Assembly: GCF_021601625.1 (NCBI RefSeq)
Contig: NZ_BQHR01000003.1
Coordinates: forward strand, 248,001 to 312,000
DNA length: 64,000 nt
DNA from: Pseudomonas paraglycinae
GTDB taxonomy: Bacteria > Pseudomonadota > Gammaproteobacteria > Pseudomonadales > Pseudomonadaceae
Direction: 5' to 3'
The notes beneath the pieces were generated by a model, which was given only the letters and a program-made list of their open reading frames with translations, did not search any database and had not been told where the DNA came from. The position numbers were made by a program, and so were the translations under genes. This document shows positions 28,945 through 40,479 of this stretch, piece after piece. How positions within the stretch are numbered: the first letter of the stretch is position 1; each line of letters begins with the position of its first letter.

Positions 28945-29832
28945 ATGACCACACCTACAGACGGCAAGACCCCCGATCTCTCGGCCAAGGAACAGCACGA
29001 AGTCGAGAAAAACCAGCCGCCCCGCGCGGCGGTTCTGCATGAAATCATCCGCAAACAGGGCGACCAGGAACTGGAGCGCAGCATCGCTGCGCTGTGGTGG
29101 TCGGCGCTCGCGGCCGGGCTGACCATGGGCCTGTCGCTGATGGGCATGGGCCTGCTCAACTCGCGTCTGCCCGAGGGCGACGAATTCAAGGTGATCGCCA
29201 GCTTCGGCTACTGCGCGGGTTTTCTCGCGGTGATCCTCGCCCGCCAGCAACTGTTCACCGAAAACACCCTGACCGCCGTGCTGCCCGTGATGACTAAACC
29301 GACCCTGGCCAATTTCGGTCGGTTGATCCGGCTCTGGACAGTGGTGCTGTTCGGCAACCTGTGCGGGACGATTCTGGTGGCGTACGTGATGCTCGAACTG
29401 CCGATCTTCGACAGCAAGACCGACGAGGCCTTCCTCGAAATCGGCCGCAAGGTCATGGAGAACCACGCGAGTCAGATGTTTGCCAAGGGCATCGTTTCCG
29501 GCTGGATGATCGCCACCATGGTCTGGATGATTCCGTCCATGGAGAGCGCGAAGATGTGGATCATCATCCTCATCACCTATCTGATGGCATTGGGCGATTT
29601 CACTCACATCGTGGTGGGGTCGGCGGAGGTGTCGTATCTGGTGTTTGCCGGCGAGTTGCCGTGGAGTGATTTCTGGGCGGTGTTTGCCGGGCCGACCCTG
29701 GCGGGGAACATCATCGGCGGCAGTTTCATCTTCGCCCTGATCAGTCATGCGCAGATCCGCAGTGAAAGCGGCGCTCCGAAAGAGTCTGCGGATCAGGCCG
29801 AAAAGCCCGATCCGCAGCAGATCAAGAAATGA
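28945..29832 (+). CDS. Formate/nitrite transporter-family membrane protein (YfdC-like)
   Basis: A 295-residue inner-membrane channel-like protein with six hydrophobic segments, for example SALAAGLTMGLSLMGMGLL and FCGYCAGF-type small-residue helices. The hydrophilic N terminus of about 45 residues (KEQHEVEKNQPPRA) is typical of YfdC. The substrate is not known for this subgroup. It ends exactly where the convergent antiporter gene ends; the two stops form TGATCA. Confidence 0.85.
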   Translation: MTTPTDGKTPDLSAKEQHEVEKNQPPRAAVLHEIIRKQGDQELERSIAALWWSALAAGLTMGLSLMGMGLLNSRLPEGDEFKVIASFGYCAGFLAVILARQQLFTENTLTAVLPVMTKPTLANFGRLIRLWTVVLFGNLCGTILVAYVMLELPIFDSKTDEAFLEIGRKVMENHASQMFAKGIVSGWMIATMVWMIPSMESAKMWIIILITYLMALGDFTHIVVGSAEVSYLVFAGELPWSDFWAVFAGPTLAGNIIGGSFIFALISHAQIRSESGAPKESADQAEKPDPQQIKK

Positions 29833-31098
29833 TCAATGGTGCACGGGCTCGGCAGCGCTCGCCGGCTCGTCGCGCGTTGCGTGCTTGACCAGTTTGCCGA
29901 TGGTCAGGCCCTGCAACAGGATCGATGACAGCACCACGATGTAAGTGATGCTCAGCAGCAGATCGCGCTCTGGGCCCAGCGGCAGGGCCAGTGCCAGTGC
30001 CACCGAAACTCCGCCGCGCAAACCACCCCAGGTAAGGATCCGGATAGTGCCGCGCGGCACGGTGCGCCAGCGGCGCAACAGGACGATGGCCGGGGCCACG
30101 GTGAGCAGGCGCGACAGCAGAATCGCCAGCGCCAGCAGACTTGCTGCCGCCACGTGCAACCAGTTGAACGGCAGCAGCAACAGCTCCATCCCGATCAGCG
30201 CGAACAGCAGCGCGTTGAGCATGTCGTCGAGCAATTCCCAGAAACCGTCCAGGTATTTGCGCGTCATGTCGTTCATCGCCAGGTTGCGACCGAGGTTACC
30301 GATGATCAGACCGGCGACCACCATCGCAATCGGTGCCGAGACGTGCAGCTCGGTGGCCATCGCCGAACCGCCAATCACCAGCGCCAAAGTCAGCATGACT
30401 TCGATCTGGTGCTGCTCGATGCTTTTGATCATCAGGTACACCAGATAACCGATCAGCCCGCCGAACAGCACGCCGCCGATGGCTTCGTGGGCAAACAGCA
30501 TGGCCGTGGCGCCGACGGTCGGGGTTTCGCCCAATTGCGCGATGCCCAGCAGCACGGTGAACACCACCACGGCGGTGCCGTCGTTGAACAGCGATTCGCC
30601 GACGATGGTGGTCTTCAGCGGCTTCGAGGCATTGGCCGTACGCAGCACGCCGAGTACCGCGATCGGGTCGGTCGGGGAAATCAGCGCGCCGAACAACAGG
30701 CAGTAGAGGAAGCTCACGTGCCAGCCGAACAGGGCAAAAATGTAATAGGCGAGGCTGCCGATCACGGCGGTGGCGATCAGTACGCCGAAGGTCGCCAGCA
30801 GGCCGATGGGCCAGCGGTAGCTGCGCAGGTCGTTGAGGTTCACGTGCAACGCACCGGCGAACAGCAGGAACGAGAGCATCCAGTTCATCAGCAGATCGCC
30901 GAAGTCGATCTGGCCGATCAATTGCTGCACGCGCTCTTCGAGGCCGGGGTAGCCGAGCAGGCTCAGGCCTTGCAGCAACAGGGAAAACATCAGTGCGGTA
31001 ACCATCACGCCGATGGTCGGAGGCAGGCCGATGAAGCGGAAATTCACAAAGGTGAGGAGGGTGGTGAGGCAGATGAAAGCGGCGACGAGTTCAAGCAT
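29833..31098 (-). CDS. Cation:proton antiporter, CPA1/NhaP type
   Basis: A 421-residue polytopic protein with about twelve hydrophobic segments. The hallmark FGALISPTDPIAVLGVL contains the ion-binding Asp and Pro of CPA1 Na+/H+ antiporters, and the sequence continues with VGESLFNDGTAVVVF and LTWGGLRGGVSVALALALP. It exchanges sodium (or potassium) for protons across the inner membrane. ATG 31098 is preferred, giving the membrane-leading MLELVAAFICL. Upstream ATG or TTG starts would add a Pro-rich, unconserved stretch. Confidence 0.9.
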   Translation of the reverse strand: MLELVAAFICLTTLLTFVNFRFIGLPPTIGVMVTALMFSLLLQGLSLLGYPGLEERVQQLIGQIDFGDLLMNWMLSFLLFAGALHVNLNDLRSYRWPIGLLATFGVLIATAVIGSLAYYIFALFGWHVSFLYCLLFGALISPTDPIAVLGVLRTANASKPLKTTIVGESLFNDGTAVVVFTVLLGIAQLGETPTVGATAMLFAHEAIGGVLFGGLIGYLVYLMIKSIEQHQIEVMLTLALVIGGSAMATELHVSAPIAMVVAGLIIGNLGRNLAMNDMTRKYLDGFWELLDDMLNALLFALIGMELLLLPFNWLHVAAASLLALAILLSRLLTVAPAIVLLRRWRTVPRGTIRILTWGGLRGGVSVALALALPLGPERDLLLSITYIVVLSSILLQGLTIGKLVKHATRDEPASAAEPVHH

Positions 31099-31203
31099 CC
31101 GGGGTCCTTTGGATGGGGGTGGAAAGACAGCGCGCCCGTTCATGGACGCAAGGGTTGGATGGGCTGACGCCGGGTGGGGACACAATTGTGTCCCCCGGGA
31201 AAA

Positions 31204-32373
31204 TCAGCCGGACACATTGACCGCAGCGACACCCCGACGTTGCAGGTAGATGAAAAACAGCGCCGTCAGCACGGTCAGCACACCCACCAGCGCGCCCGTC
31301 CAAGGCAAGTCCGCCAGGTCCGCGCCGCTGGCCACCACCAGCCCGCCAATCCAAGCACCGGCGGCATTGCCGAGGTTGAACGCGCTCTGGTTCAGGGTCG
31401 AACCGAGGTTCGGTGCTTCATGCGCCTGATCGATGATCAGCAGTTGCAGGATCGGGCACAGGGCGAAGGCAAAAATCCCCCACAGCACCAGCGTGATCGC
31501 CGCCGGAACCACCGAGCGACTGGTCTGGCTGAACGCCGCCAGAATCACTACCACCGCCAGTGCGACACCCACCAGCGACGGCAACAGACGGCTGTCGGCC
31601 AGGCGCCCGCCGAGCATGCTGCCGCCGGTCAGACCGACGCCGAACAACAGCAGCATCACCGTCACGCCGTGAGGGCTGACGCCGGTGATGTCCTGCAGAA
31701 TCGGCGCGATGTAGGTGAACACGCTGAACAGACTGGTGGACGCCAGCACGCTCATGCCCAGCGCCAGCAACACGTTGACCTTGCCCAGCACCTTGAACTC
31801 GCTGGCGAGGTTGGCCTTGTCCATCGGGATGTGTTTCGGCAACCACAGCCATTGGGCGAGGGCGGCGATCACACCGATCACCGAGACCGCCCAGAAGGTC
31901 GAGCGCCAGCCGGCGTACTGGCCGAGCGCAGTGCCCAGCGGTACGCCGAGAACGTTGGCCAGGGTCAGACCGGTGAACATCATCGCAATCGCCTGCGCCC
32001 GTTTGTTCGGCGCGACCAGCCCGGCGGCCACCACCGAACCGATGCCGAAGAACGCGCCGTGGCACAGCGCGGTGACCACTCGCGCGGCCATCAGCGTTGC
32101 GTAGTTCGGCGCCAGTGCGCACAGCACGTTGCCGAGGATGAACATCAGCGTCATGCCCAGCAACGTGGCCTTGCGCGGCATGTTGGCGGTGCCGATCGCC
32201 AGGATCGGCGCACCGAACACTACGCCCAGGGCGTAGCCAGTGATCAACAGGCCAGCGTGGGGAATGCTCACCGCGAGGTCGCGGGCGACATCGGGCAGCA
32301 GGCCCATGATGACGAATTCAGTGGTGCCGATGCCGAAAGCGGCAACAGCGAGTGCAAGCAAGGCGAGTGGCAT
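31204..32373 (-). CDS. MFS efflux transporter, AraJ/sugar-efflux type
   Basis: A 389-residue, twelve-helix major facilitator protein. Motifs: AVAAFGIGTTEFVIMGLLPD at the first helix (typical of the AraJ/drug:H+ antiporter-1 group), RVVTALCHGAFFGIG, and GVPLGTALGQYAGWRSTFW. It probably exports drugs or sugars by proton exchange. ATG 32373 is preferred over a TTG two codons upstream. Confidence 0.85.
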   Translation of the reverse strand: MPLALLALAVAAFGIGTTEFVIMGLLPDVARDLAVSIPHAGLLITGYALGVVFGAPILAIGTANMPRKATLLGMTLMFILGNVLCALAPNYATLMAARVVTALCHGAFFGIGSVVAAGLVAPNKRAQAIAMMFTGLTLANVLGVPLGTALGQYAGWRSTFWAVSVIGVIAALAQWLWLPKHIPMDKANLASEFKVLGKVNVLLALGMSVLASTSLFSVFTYIAPILQDITGVSPHGVTVMLLLFGVGLTGGSMLGGRLADSRLLPSLVGVALAVVVILAAFSQTSRSVVPAAITLVLWGIFAFALCPILQLLIIDQAHEAPNLGSTLNQSAFNLGNAAGAWIGGLVVASGADLADLPWTGALVGVLTVLTALFFIYLQRRGVAAVNVSG

Positions 32374-32592
32374 GCGCAAGGTCTCTGTCGGTAGTCTTGA
32401 CGCTTTGATCAGGCATACGCAGGCCGGCGACCGGTCTCGGACGAGAACGGGGCAGGCAGGAATTATTGGAATTTATCTGTGCGCAACTGAGTGCGGCGTG
32501 GTCGCTTGCAGTATAAACAGCTGCTGACACATCGCGAATCAATAATCTGACTAATTGGCTCAGGCTCAACAACAAGAATCAAGGAGTGGCAC

Positions 32593-33426
32593 GTGCTGGC
32601 GACAGCTCTGGTGTTGGTGGCGGCGCTGTTGCACGCAGCGTGGAATACGTTGATCAAGTTCAGCGCCGAGCGGCTGCTGGTGGTGGCCTGCATGGACACC
32701 GTGGCGCTGTTGTGCGTCGCGCTGGCGTTCCCTTTCATCAGCCTGCCACCGCCGGAAATCTGGCCTTGGATTCTGGCGTCGGCGGCGTTCGAACTGCTCT
32801 ATCGTTATTTGCTGATCCAGGCCTATCGGGTCGGCGATCTGGGGCTGGTCTATCCGTTGATGCGCGGACTGTCGCCGCTGGTGGTGCTGGCGCTGACCCT
32901 GATCTTCGCCGGTGAAGTGCTGACCACCCAGCAGATCTTCGGGATCATGCTGATCCCGCTGGGCATGGCTTGCCTGCTCTGGCAGGGCGGCGGCGGGAAA
33001 CACTTGCCGTGGTCGATGCTGCCGGTGGTGGCGCTGATCGGCTTGTGCATCGGTTGCTACACCTACATCGATGGCCAGGCGCTGCGGCGCTGGTCGCATC
33101 CGCTGGATTACCTGGTCTGGGTCACGCTGCTCAGTGCCTGGCCTTTCCCGATGCTGGCGTGGGTGGCCAAGCGTCCGGCGTTCAAGCTGTTCTGGCGCGA
33201 GCAATGGAAGCTGGGACTGGCGGTCGGGTTCTGCGTGTTGTTCAGCTACGCTCTGGTGCTGTGGGCGATGCAGTTGGGCTCGATTGCCGAAGCGGCGGCG
33301 TTGCGTGAAATCAGCGTGATTCTGGTGGTGCTGTTCGGTATGCGTTACCTGAAAGAACCTTTCGGCCGGCCGCGGCTCTTAGCCTGTGGGCTGGTGCTGA
33401 TCGGCATGCTGGTGATGAAGTTCTGA
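32593..33426 (+). CDS. DMT-superfamily EamA-type transporter
   Basis: A 277-residue membrane protein with ten hydrophobic segments and two EamA repeats. The first repeat ends near PLMRGLSPLVVLALTLIFAG, and the second ends with ALREISVILVVLFGMRYLKE. The start is GTG 32593 with AAGGAG 6 bases upstream; no ATG nearby fits. It is likely a metabolite exporter, with substrate unknown. The MAPEG gene follows 39 bases later and may be co-transcribed. Confidence 0.87.
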   Translation: MLATALVLVAALLHAAWNTLIKFSAERLLVVACMDTVALLCVALAFPFISLPPPEIWPWILASAAFELLYRYLLIQAYRVGDLGLVYPLMRGLSPLVVLALTLIFAGEVLTTQQIFGIMLIPLGMACLLWQGGGGKHLPWSMLPVVALIGLCIGCYTYIDGQALRRWSHPLDYLVWVTLLSAWPFPMLAWVAKRPAFKLFWREQWKLGLAVGFCVLFSYALVLWAMQLGSIAEAAALREISVILVVLFGMRYLKEPFGRPRLLACGLVLIGMLVMKF

Positions 33427-33465
33427 GCGCCCGGCAACTCTAAAACTCGAAAGAAGGACGGTGTT

Positions 33466-33849
33466 ATGACGGTGGCTTTGTGGTGTGTGTTGATCGCGAT
33501 CTTTCTGCCCTATCTGTGCACCGTCGTGGCCAAGGCCTCGGGTGGTTTCAGACTGCGGGACAATCATGATCCCCGGGACTTTCTGGACAGCGTGGATGGC
33601 GTAGCGCGCCGTGCCCATGCGGCGCAACTGAACAGTTTTGAAGTGACCCCGGCGTTTGCGGCGGCGGTGATCGTCGCGCACCTGGTGGGCACGGCAGAGC
33701 TGGTGACGGTCAATGTGCTGGCGGTGCTGTTCATCACCAGTCGCCTGCTTTACATCATTTGCTATCTGGCGGACTGGGCGGCTTTGCGCTCGTTGGTCTG
33801 GTTTGTCGGGATGGTGCTGATTGCCAGCTTCTTCTTCGTTTCGGTCTGA
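33466..33849 (+). CDS. MAPEG-family membrane protein
   Basis: A 127-residue protein of four hydrophobic helices. The MAPEG pattern is seen: RDFLDSVDGVARRAHAAQLN followed by FEVTPAFAAAVI and ITSRLLYIICYLADW. Eukaryotic relatives act in glutathione and eicosanoid metabolism; bacterial members of this short type have no assigned role. It is followed by a strong terminator. Confidence 0.85.
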   Translation: MTVALWCVLIAIFLPYLCTVVAKASGGFRLRDNHDPRDFLDSVDGVARRAHAAQLNSFEVTPAFAAAVIVAHLVGTAELVTVNVLAVLFITSRLLYIICYLADWAALRSLVWFVGMVLIASFFFVSV

Positions 33850-33854
33850 ACCTG

Positions 33855-33889
33855 AAAAGATCGCAGGCTGACGAGGCCTGCGATCTTTT
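33855..33889. terminator. Bidirectional terminator between MAPEG gene and mltA
   Basis: The 14-base stem AAAAGATCGCAGGC/GCCTGCGATCTTTT with loop TGACGAG lies between convergent genes. A and T runs on both sides allow action on both strands. Confidence 0.9.
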
Positions 33890-33898
33890 GCATTGTAC

Positions 33899-35071
33899 TT
33901 ACGGCTTGTCGGCCACCTGCGGTACTTGCGGCAGTGCCGCGCCTTTTGGCCAGAGCATCCAGATCTGCCCTTGCTGCTTCATGTCGCCGGCCAGTTGCCC
34001 GGCGGCATCGCCGGTGCCCCAGAACAGATCCGCACGAACTTCGCCGGCAATCGCGCCGCCGGTGTCCTGCGCAGCGACCGGGCGTACCAGCGCCGTGCCG
34101 TCCGGGCGGGTGGTCGAGAGCCACAACAGGCTGCCCAGCGGAATCACCTTGCGGTCCACAGCCGCGCTGTAACCGGCGGTCAGCGGCACGTTCAGCGAGC
34201 CGCGCGGGCCTTCGTTGCTGTCCGGGTTGCGGGTGAAGAACACGTAGCTCGGATTGCTCGCCAGCAGTTCCGGAATGCGCGACGGGTTGGCCTTGGCCCA
34301 GTTGCTGATCGCGCCCATGGTCACTTCTTCTTTTTTCAGCTCGCCCTGTTCCACCAGCCAGCGGCCGATCGGCCGGTACGGATGACCGTTCTGGTCGGCG
34401 TAGGCGATGCGCAGCTGGCGACCGTCATCGGTCTGGATCCGCCCCGAACCCTGAATCTGCAGGAATTGCAGGTTCATCGGGTCGGTCAGCCACGCCACGA
34501 CCGGCGCCTTGACGCCCTGGCTCTCGATGGTCGCCGCGTCGTCGTAAGGCTTCAGCACACGACCTTCGAGGCGGCCGCGCAGGCGCTTGCCTTTGAGTTC
34601 AGGGTAAATGCTGTCCAGCGAGACTATGATCATGTCCTCGGGCACGCCATACACCGGCACGTTGGCGGTGGCGGTTTGCGTCAGGCTGCCGGGATAGACC
34701 GGTTCGTAATAGCCGGTGATCAGACCGTTGGGGTTGTCGTTCTCGGCGCGAAGGCCGAAGACGTCGAGGTTCTGCTTGAGGAACGTGCGAATGTCGCCGG
34801 CTTTTTGCGGCACGTTGGCGGCTGCCGCACAGGTCGCGCCCCAGACCGGGTCAGCCTTGAGCCGGGTGCAGGCGCTGCGCCACGAACCGAAACCGGCCAC
34901 CAGGTCGCTATCGGACACCGCAGGCAATGCTTCCCAGGTGGCGCTGGAGTACGTGGCCAGGGCGTGGGTTTTCGGCTTGGCGCTGTCGCCACCGGTGCAG
35001 CCGGCGAGGATCGCCAGCAGCGGGAGGGTCGCGATGAGCGGATGACGCCAGGCCTTGAAACGGCTGTTCAT
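33899..35071 (-). CDS. mltA: Membrane-bound lytic murein transglycosylase A
   Basis: A 390-residue lipoprotein that cleaves peptidoglycan glycan strands to anhydro-muropeptides at the outer membrane. The lipobox is LAILAGC (lipidated Cys near residue 24). MltA-domain signatures are GLITGYYEPVYPGSL, QIQGSGRIQTDDG, then YVFF and the C-terminal 3D domain VAQDTGGAIAGEVRADLFWG with the catalytic Asp pattern. ATG 35071 gives a proper signal sequence; upstream starts add 16 residues ahead of it. Confidence 0.94.
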   Translation of the reverse strand: MNSRFKAWRHPLIATLPLLAILAGCTGGDSAKPKTHALATYSSATWEALPAVSDSDLVAGFGSWRSACTRLKADPVWGATCAAAANVPQKAGDIRTFLKQNLDVFGLRAENDNPNGLITGYYEPVYPGSLTQTATANVPVYGVPEDMIIVSLDSIYPELKGKRLRGRLEGRVLKPYDDAATIESQGVKAPVVAWLTDPMNLQFLQIQGSGRIQTDDGRQLRIAYADQNGHPYRPIGRWLVEQGELKKEEVTMGAISNWAKANPSRIPELLASNPSYVFFTRNPDSNEGPRGSLNVPLTAGYSAAVDRKVIPLGSLLWLSTTRPDGTALVRPVAAQDTGGAIAGEVRADLFWGTGDAAGQLAGDMKQQGQIWMLWPKGAALPQVPQVADKP

Positions 35072-35199
35072 GGAGAATTTCCTGTGCCGGTTGCAGAAGT
35101 GCTCCATGCGCTCAAGCAACCCTTATTGTTAATAGGGCTATTGGTGTTTGGCGGTGACCCGAGGATACTGGCCGCCGATTTCCGTGACCTGAAGCCACC

Positions 35200-35649
35200 A
35201 TGACTCTTAAAAGAATTTCTGTTGTATTGCTGGCCTGTCTGACCTTGTCCGCCTGTGGCGGTGTCGACCCGAATTCCCCGCTGGGTCAGCGCAAGGCGAT
35301 CTTCAAGCAGATGCTCAAGACCGGCGAAGACCTGGGCGGCATGCTGCGCGGACGCATCGCCTTCGACGGGCCGAAATTTGCGGAAGGTGCGGTCAAGCTC
35401 GATGCGTTGTCCCATGAGCCGTGGAAACATTTCCCGCAGGTGCGTGAGGAAGATCACACCAGCGCCAAGGACGATGTCTGGCAGAAACAGGCCCGCTTCC
35501 AGGAAATGGCCCGCACCCTTGAAGCGGCCACCGGTGAACTGGTGATCGCCAGCAAGGTTCAACCTTACAAGGCCAGCAACCTGGGGCCGGCCGTGCAGAA
35601 AGTCGAAGATGCCTGCAGTGCCTGCCATAAAGAGTTTCGCGACCACTGA
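35200..35649 (+). CDS. Cytochrome c'-like lipoprotein
   Basis: A 149-residue protein with a lipobox (LTLSACGG, Cys near 19) and a single C-terminal heme-binding CSACH (residues 139-143). A C-terminal CxxCH after a mainly helical chain is the arrangement of cytochrome c' (four-helix bundle). It is probably anchored in the periplasm. The partner and function, for example NO binding or electron transfer, are unknown. Confidence 0.8.
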   Translation: MTLKRISVVLLACLTLSACGGVDPNSPLGQRKAIFKQMLKTGEDLGGMLRGRIAFDGPKFAEGAVKLDALSHEPWKHFPQVREEDHTSAKDDVWQKQARFQEMARTLEAATGELVIASKVQPYKASNLGPAVQKVEDACSACHKEFRDH

Positions 35650-35690
35650 TGTTCAAGGGATCACGGTTTTTGGCTGTGATCCCGGCTTTC

Positions 35691-36086
35691 TTACTTGTCG
35701 AGTTCGTCCAGCGCGTCCTGCAATTCCTTGCGCGATTCGGCGAGCTTGTTCTTGCGCTTGTCGATCTTCTCCGGATCGCCTTTCTTCATGGCCTTGTCCA
35801 GATCAGCCTGACGCTTGCTCACTTCGTGCTTGGCGTCGAGCACCTTGTTTTCGCGTTCTTTCTTCAGGCCGGCGTCGGTGCAGTGCTCGGTGACTTCGCG
35901 CAGGGCGGTTTCGAGGCCGGCCTGCTGGTCGGCGTTGCCGCGGGACTTGGCCTGTTCGATCTGGTTGATGATGCCCTGCTTCTTGGCGGCACAACCGGTC
36001 AGGCCCGGCGCGTCTTCGTCGGCCATCACGGGGGCGGCGAGGACTGCGCAGAACGACAGCAGGGCGAGCGGTGCGAGAAATTTCAT
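35691..36086 (-). CDS. DUF1090-family periplasmic protein
   Basis: A 131-residue protein with a signal peptide (residues 1-~22, ending APVMA). A mature helical, highly charged chain follows. It has two Cys (GCAAKKQG and EHCTDAG) and a coiled coil in the second half (DAKHEVSKRQADLDKAMKKG). This matches the DUF1090 (YqjC-like) pattern. Function is unknown. ATG 36086 gives the signal peptide; longer starts are not supported. Confidence 0.82.
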   Translation of the reverse strand: MKFLAPLALLSFCAVLAAPVMADEDAPGLTGCAAKKQGIINQIEQAKSRGNADQQAGLETALREVTEHCTDAGLKKERENKVLDAKHEVSKRQADLDKAMKKGDPEKIDKRKNKLAESRKELQDALDELDK

Positions 36087-36183
36087 AAAAGCTCCATGTG
36101 CAAAGGCAATCGGGTCGGTAAAGCACTGCGCTGTTGGAGCGCTCCGGCGGACTTGGGTTCCCGGTGGGCCGGGGATTGCGTGT

Positions 36184-37875
<1,692 letters not shown>

Positions 37876-37955
37876 TCAGGGAGATACCTGAAGGCTAGCC
37901 GGGATTTTGAAGTGGGCCGGGCGGCTGTTTTGCCGGTTGTTTCGCGGCCATGAAA

Positions 37956-37985
37956 AAGCCCCGCACGGCGAACCGTGCGGGGCTT
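37956..37985 (-). terminator. Terminator after metK
   Basis: The 13-base stem AAGCCCCGCACGG/CCGTGCGGGGCTT with loop CGAA is followed by T residues on the minus strand, 18 bases past the metK stop. Confidence 0.9.
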
Positions 37986-38003
37986 CTCGTACCGCCAGGA
38001 AAA

Positions 38004-39194
<1,191 letters not shown>

Positions 39195-39212
39195 CTCGAT
39201 GTTTTCCTGAAT

Positions 39213-40208
39213 TTACCGATGGTGAGTGTCGCCAGCCGGTCGCTGAAAATGGCGGACCTGGATCTGGAAACCATTACGTAAGCCTACATAGAGGCTTTCC
39301 CCGGGAACGAGTCCCGCAGCGGTGGCCCAACGGGCCAGATCGTCCTGTTCAAACCCCAACCACAGATCACCGCAGGCCTCCCTGGCCCAACTCTGGTTGT
39401 GGCTACATAACTCTGTCACGAGCAGGCTACCGCCCGGTTGCAGCAGGCTGGCCATGTGCTTGAGCGCTTCGGCCGGCGCGGCGAAATGGTGCAACACCAT
39501 GTTCAACACCACGCAATCGGCCTGAAGGCTCACGCCATTCAATGCATCGGCCAATTGCAGGCTGACGTTAGCCAGCTGTTCACGTTCACATACCTGACGG
39601 GCCAGTTCGAGCATCGCCGCGCTGTTGTCCAGTGCGGTTACGGTGCCGAAGCGACGCGCCAGTTCCGGCAGGAAAGCTCCATCGCCGGGGCCGACTTCAA
39701 TGGCCGTGGCAGCGCCATTGAAGTTCAGTTTGTCGAGCAGGGCCAGCACGCTTTCACGGTACTGCGGCAGGCCGGCAATCAAATCCTGCTGGGCGCGGAA
39801 TTTCTCTGCGACCCGGGCGAAAAAGTCCTGGCTGTTGGCCGCACGTTGCCCGTGAACCTGTGCGATCCGGGTTTCCACGTCAGCCGGCAGCGCCAGATTG
39901 TCGACTTCTTCTAACAATGCCGCGTGCAACTTGCCGCCCAGCAACTCGGTGTGGGGCAGGGCGCGGCGATAGAACACCGCATTGCCTTCGCGGCGAGTCG
40001 CCACCAGATCCGCCTGCGCCAGAACTTTAAGGTGATGGCTCATGCCGGACTGGCCGATATCGAAAATCTGCGCCAGTTCCAGTACGCCGAACGAGTCGTT
40101 GGCCAGGGCGCGCAATACATTCAGCCGCAGCGGATCGCCGCCGGCCTTGCACAGGGCCGCCAGCTCGTCGCAATCGTCATGGCGAATGGAAGGCACGCGT
40201 AAGTTCAT
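39213..40208 (-). CDS. ArsR-type winged helix fused to SAM-dependent methyltransferase domain
   Basis: A 331-residue fusion. Residues ~15-85 form an ArsR winged helix (LELAQIFDIGQSGMSHHLKV, VATRREGNAVFYRR). Residues ~135-320 form a class I methyltransferase domain with the SAM motif IEVGPGDGAFLPEL (172-177 core) and VVLNMVLHHFAAPAEALKHM. The gene lies directly before metK. The methyltransferase domain may sense SAM or SAH and control DNA binding, or it may be catalytic. A palindrome at 40253-40272 in its upstream region is a likely autoregulatory operator. The role in SAM homeostasis is inferred from position. P. aeruginosa has a similar gene next to metK (PA0547, from memory). Confidence 0.85.
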   Translation of the reverse strand: MNLRVPSIRHDDCDELAALCKAGGDPLRLNVLRALANDSFGVLELAQIFDIGQSGMSHHLKVLAQADLVATRREGNAVFYRRALPHTELLGGKLHAALLEEVDNLALPADVETRIAQVHGQRAANSQDFFARVAEKFRAQQDLIAGLPQYRESVLALLDKLNFNGAATAIEVGPGDGAFLPELARRFGTVTALDNSAAMLELARQVCEREQLANVSLQLADALNGVSLQADCVVLNMVLHHFAAPAEALKHMASLLQPGGSLLVTELCSHNQSWAREACGDLWLGFEQDDLARWATAAGLVPGESLYVGLRNGFQIQVRHFQRPAGDTHHR

Positions 40209-40252
40209 AGGGCCGGCAGTCTAGTGACGGCCTGAAGGCATCGCAAGGTCTA

Positions 40253-40272
40253 TATCAAAAAGTTTTGATATT
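40253..40272 (-). promoter_or_regulatory. Palindrome upstream of the ArsR-methyltransferase gene
   Basis: ATATCAAAA-AG-TTTTGATAT is a near-perfect 20-base dyad, 45-64 bases before the start codon. ArsR dimers bind such dyads, so this is the candidate operator for self-regulation and for metK. Confidence 0.6.
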
Positions 40273-40479
40273 GCTCGATGGATGGCGCATTCGATTGCAC
40301 TTCTCACCGCCCGGTTAACTCTACAAACGAACAGCGGAAAGGTTTCACCAACCGAAACCGGTGTTATCCATTGGAAAAACGCCTCCGGATGACTATCTGT
40401 CATTGCCCCGAGGCGCTCGGGTGAGGGAAAATGCCCTCCTTTTTTCCGTTTCAATCTATTCACACCCAGGAGATCAGCG

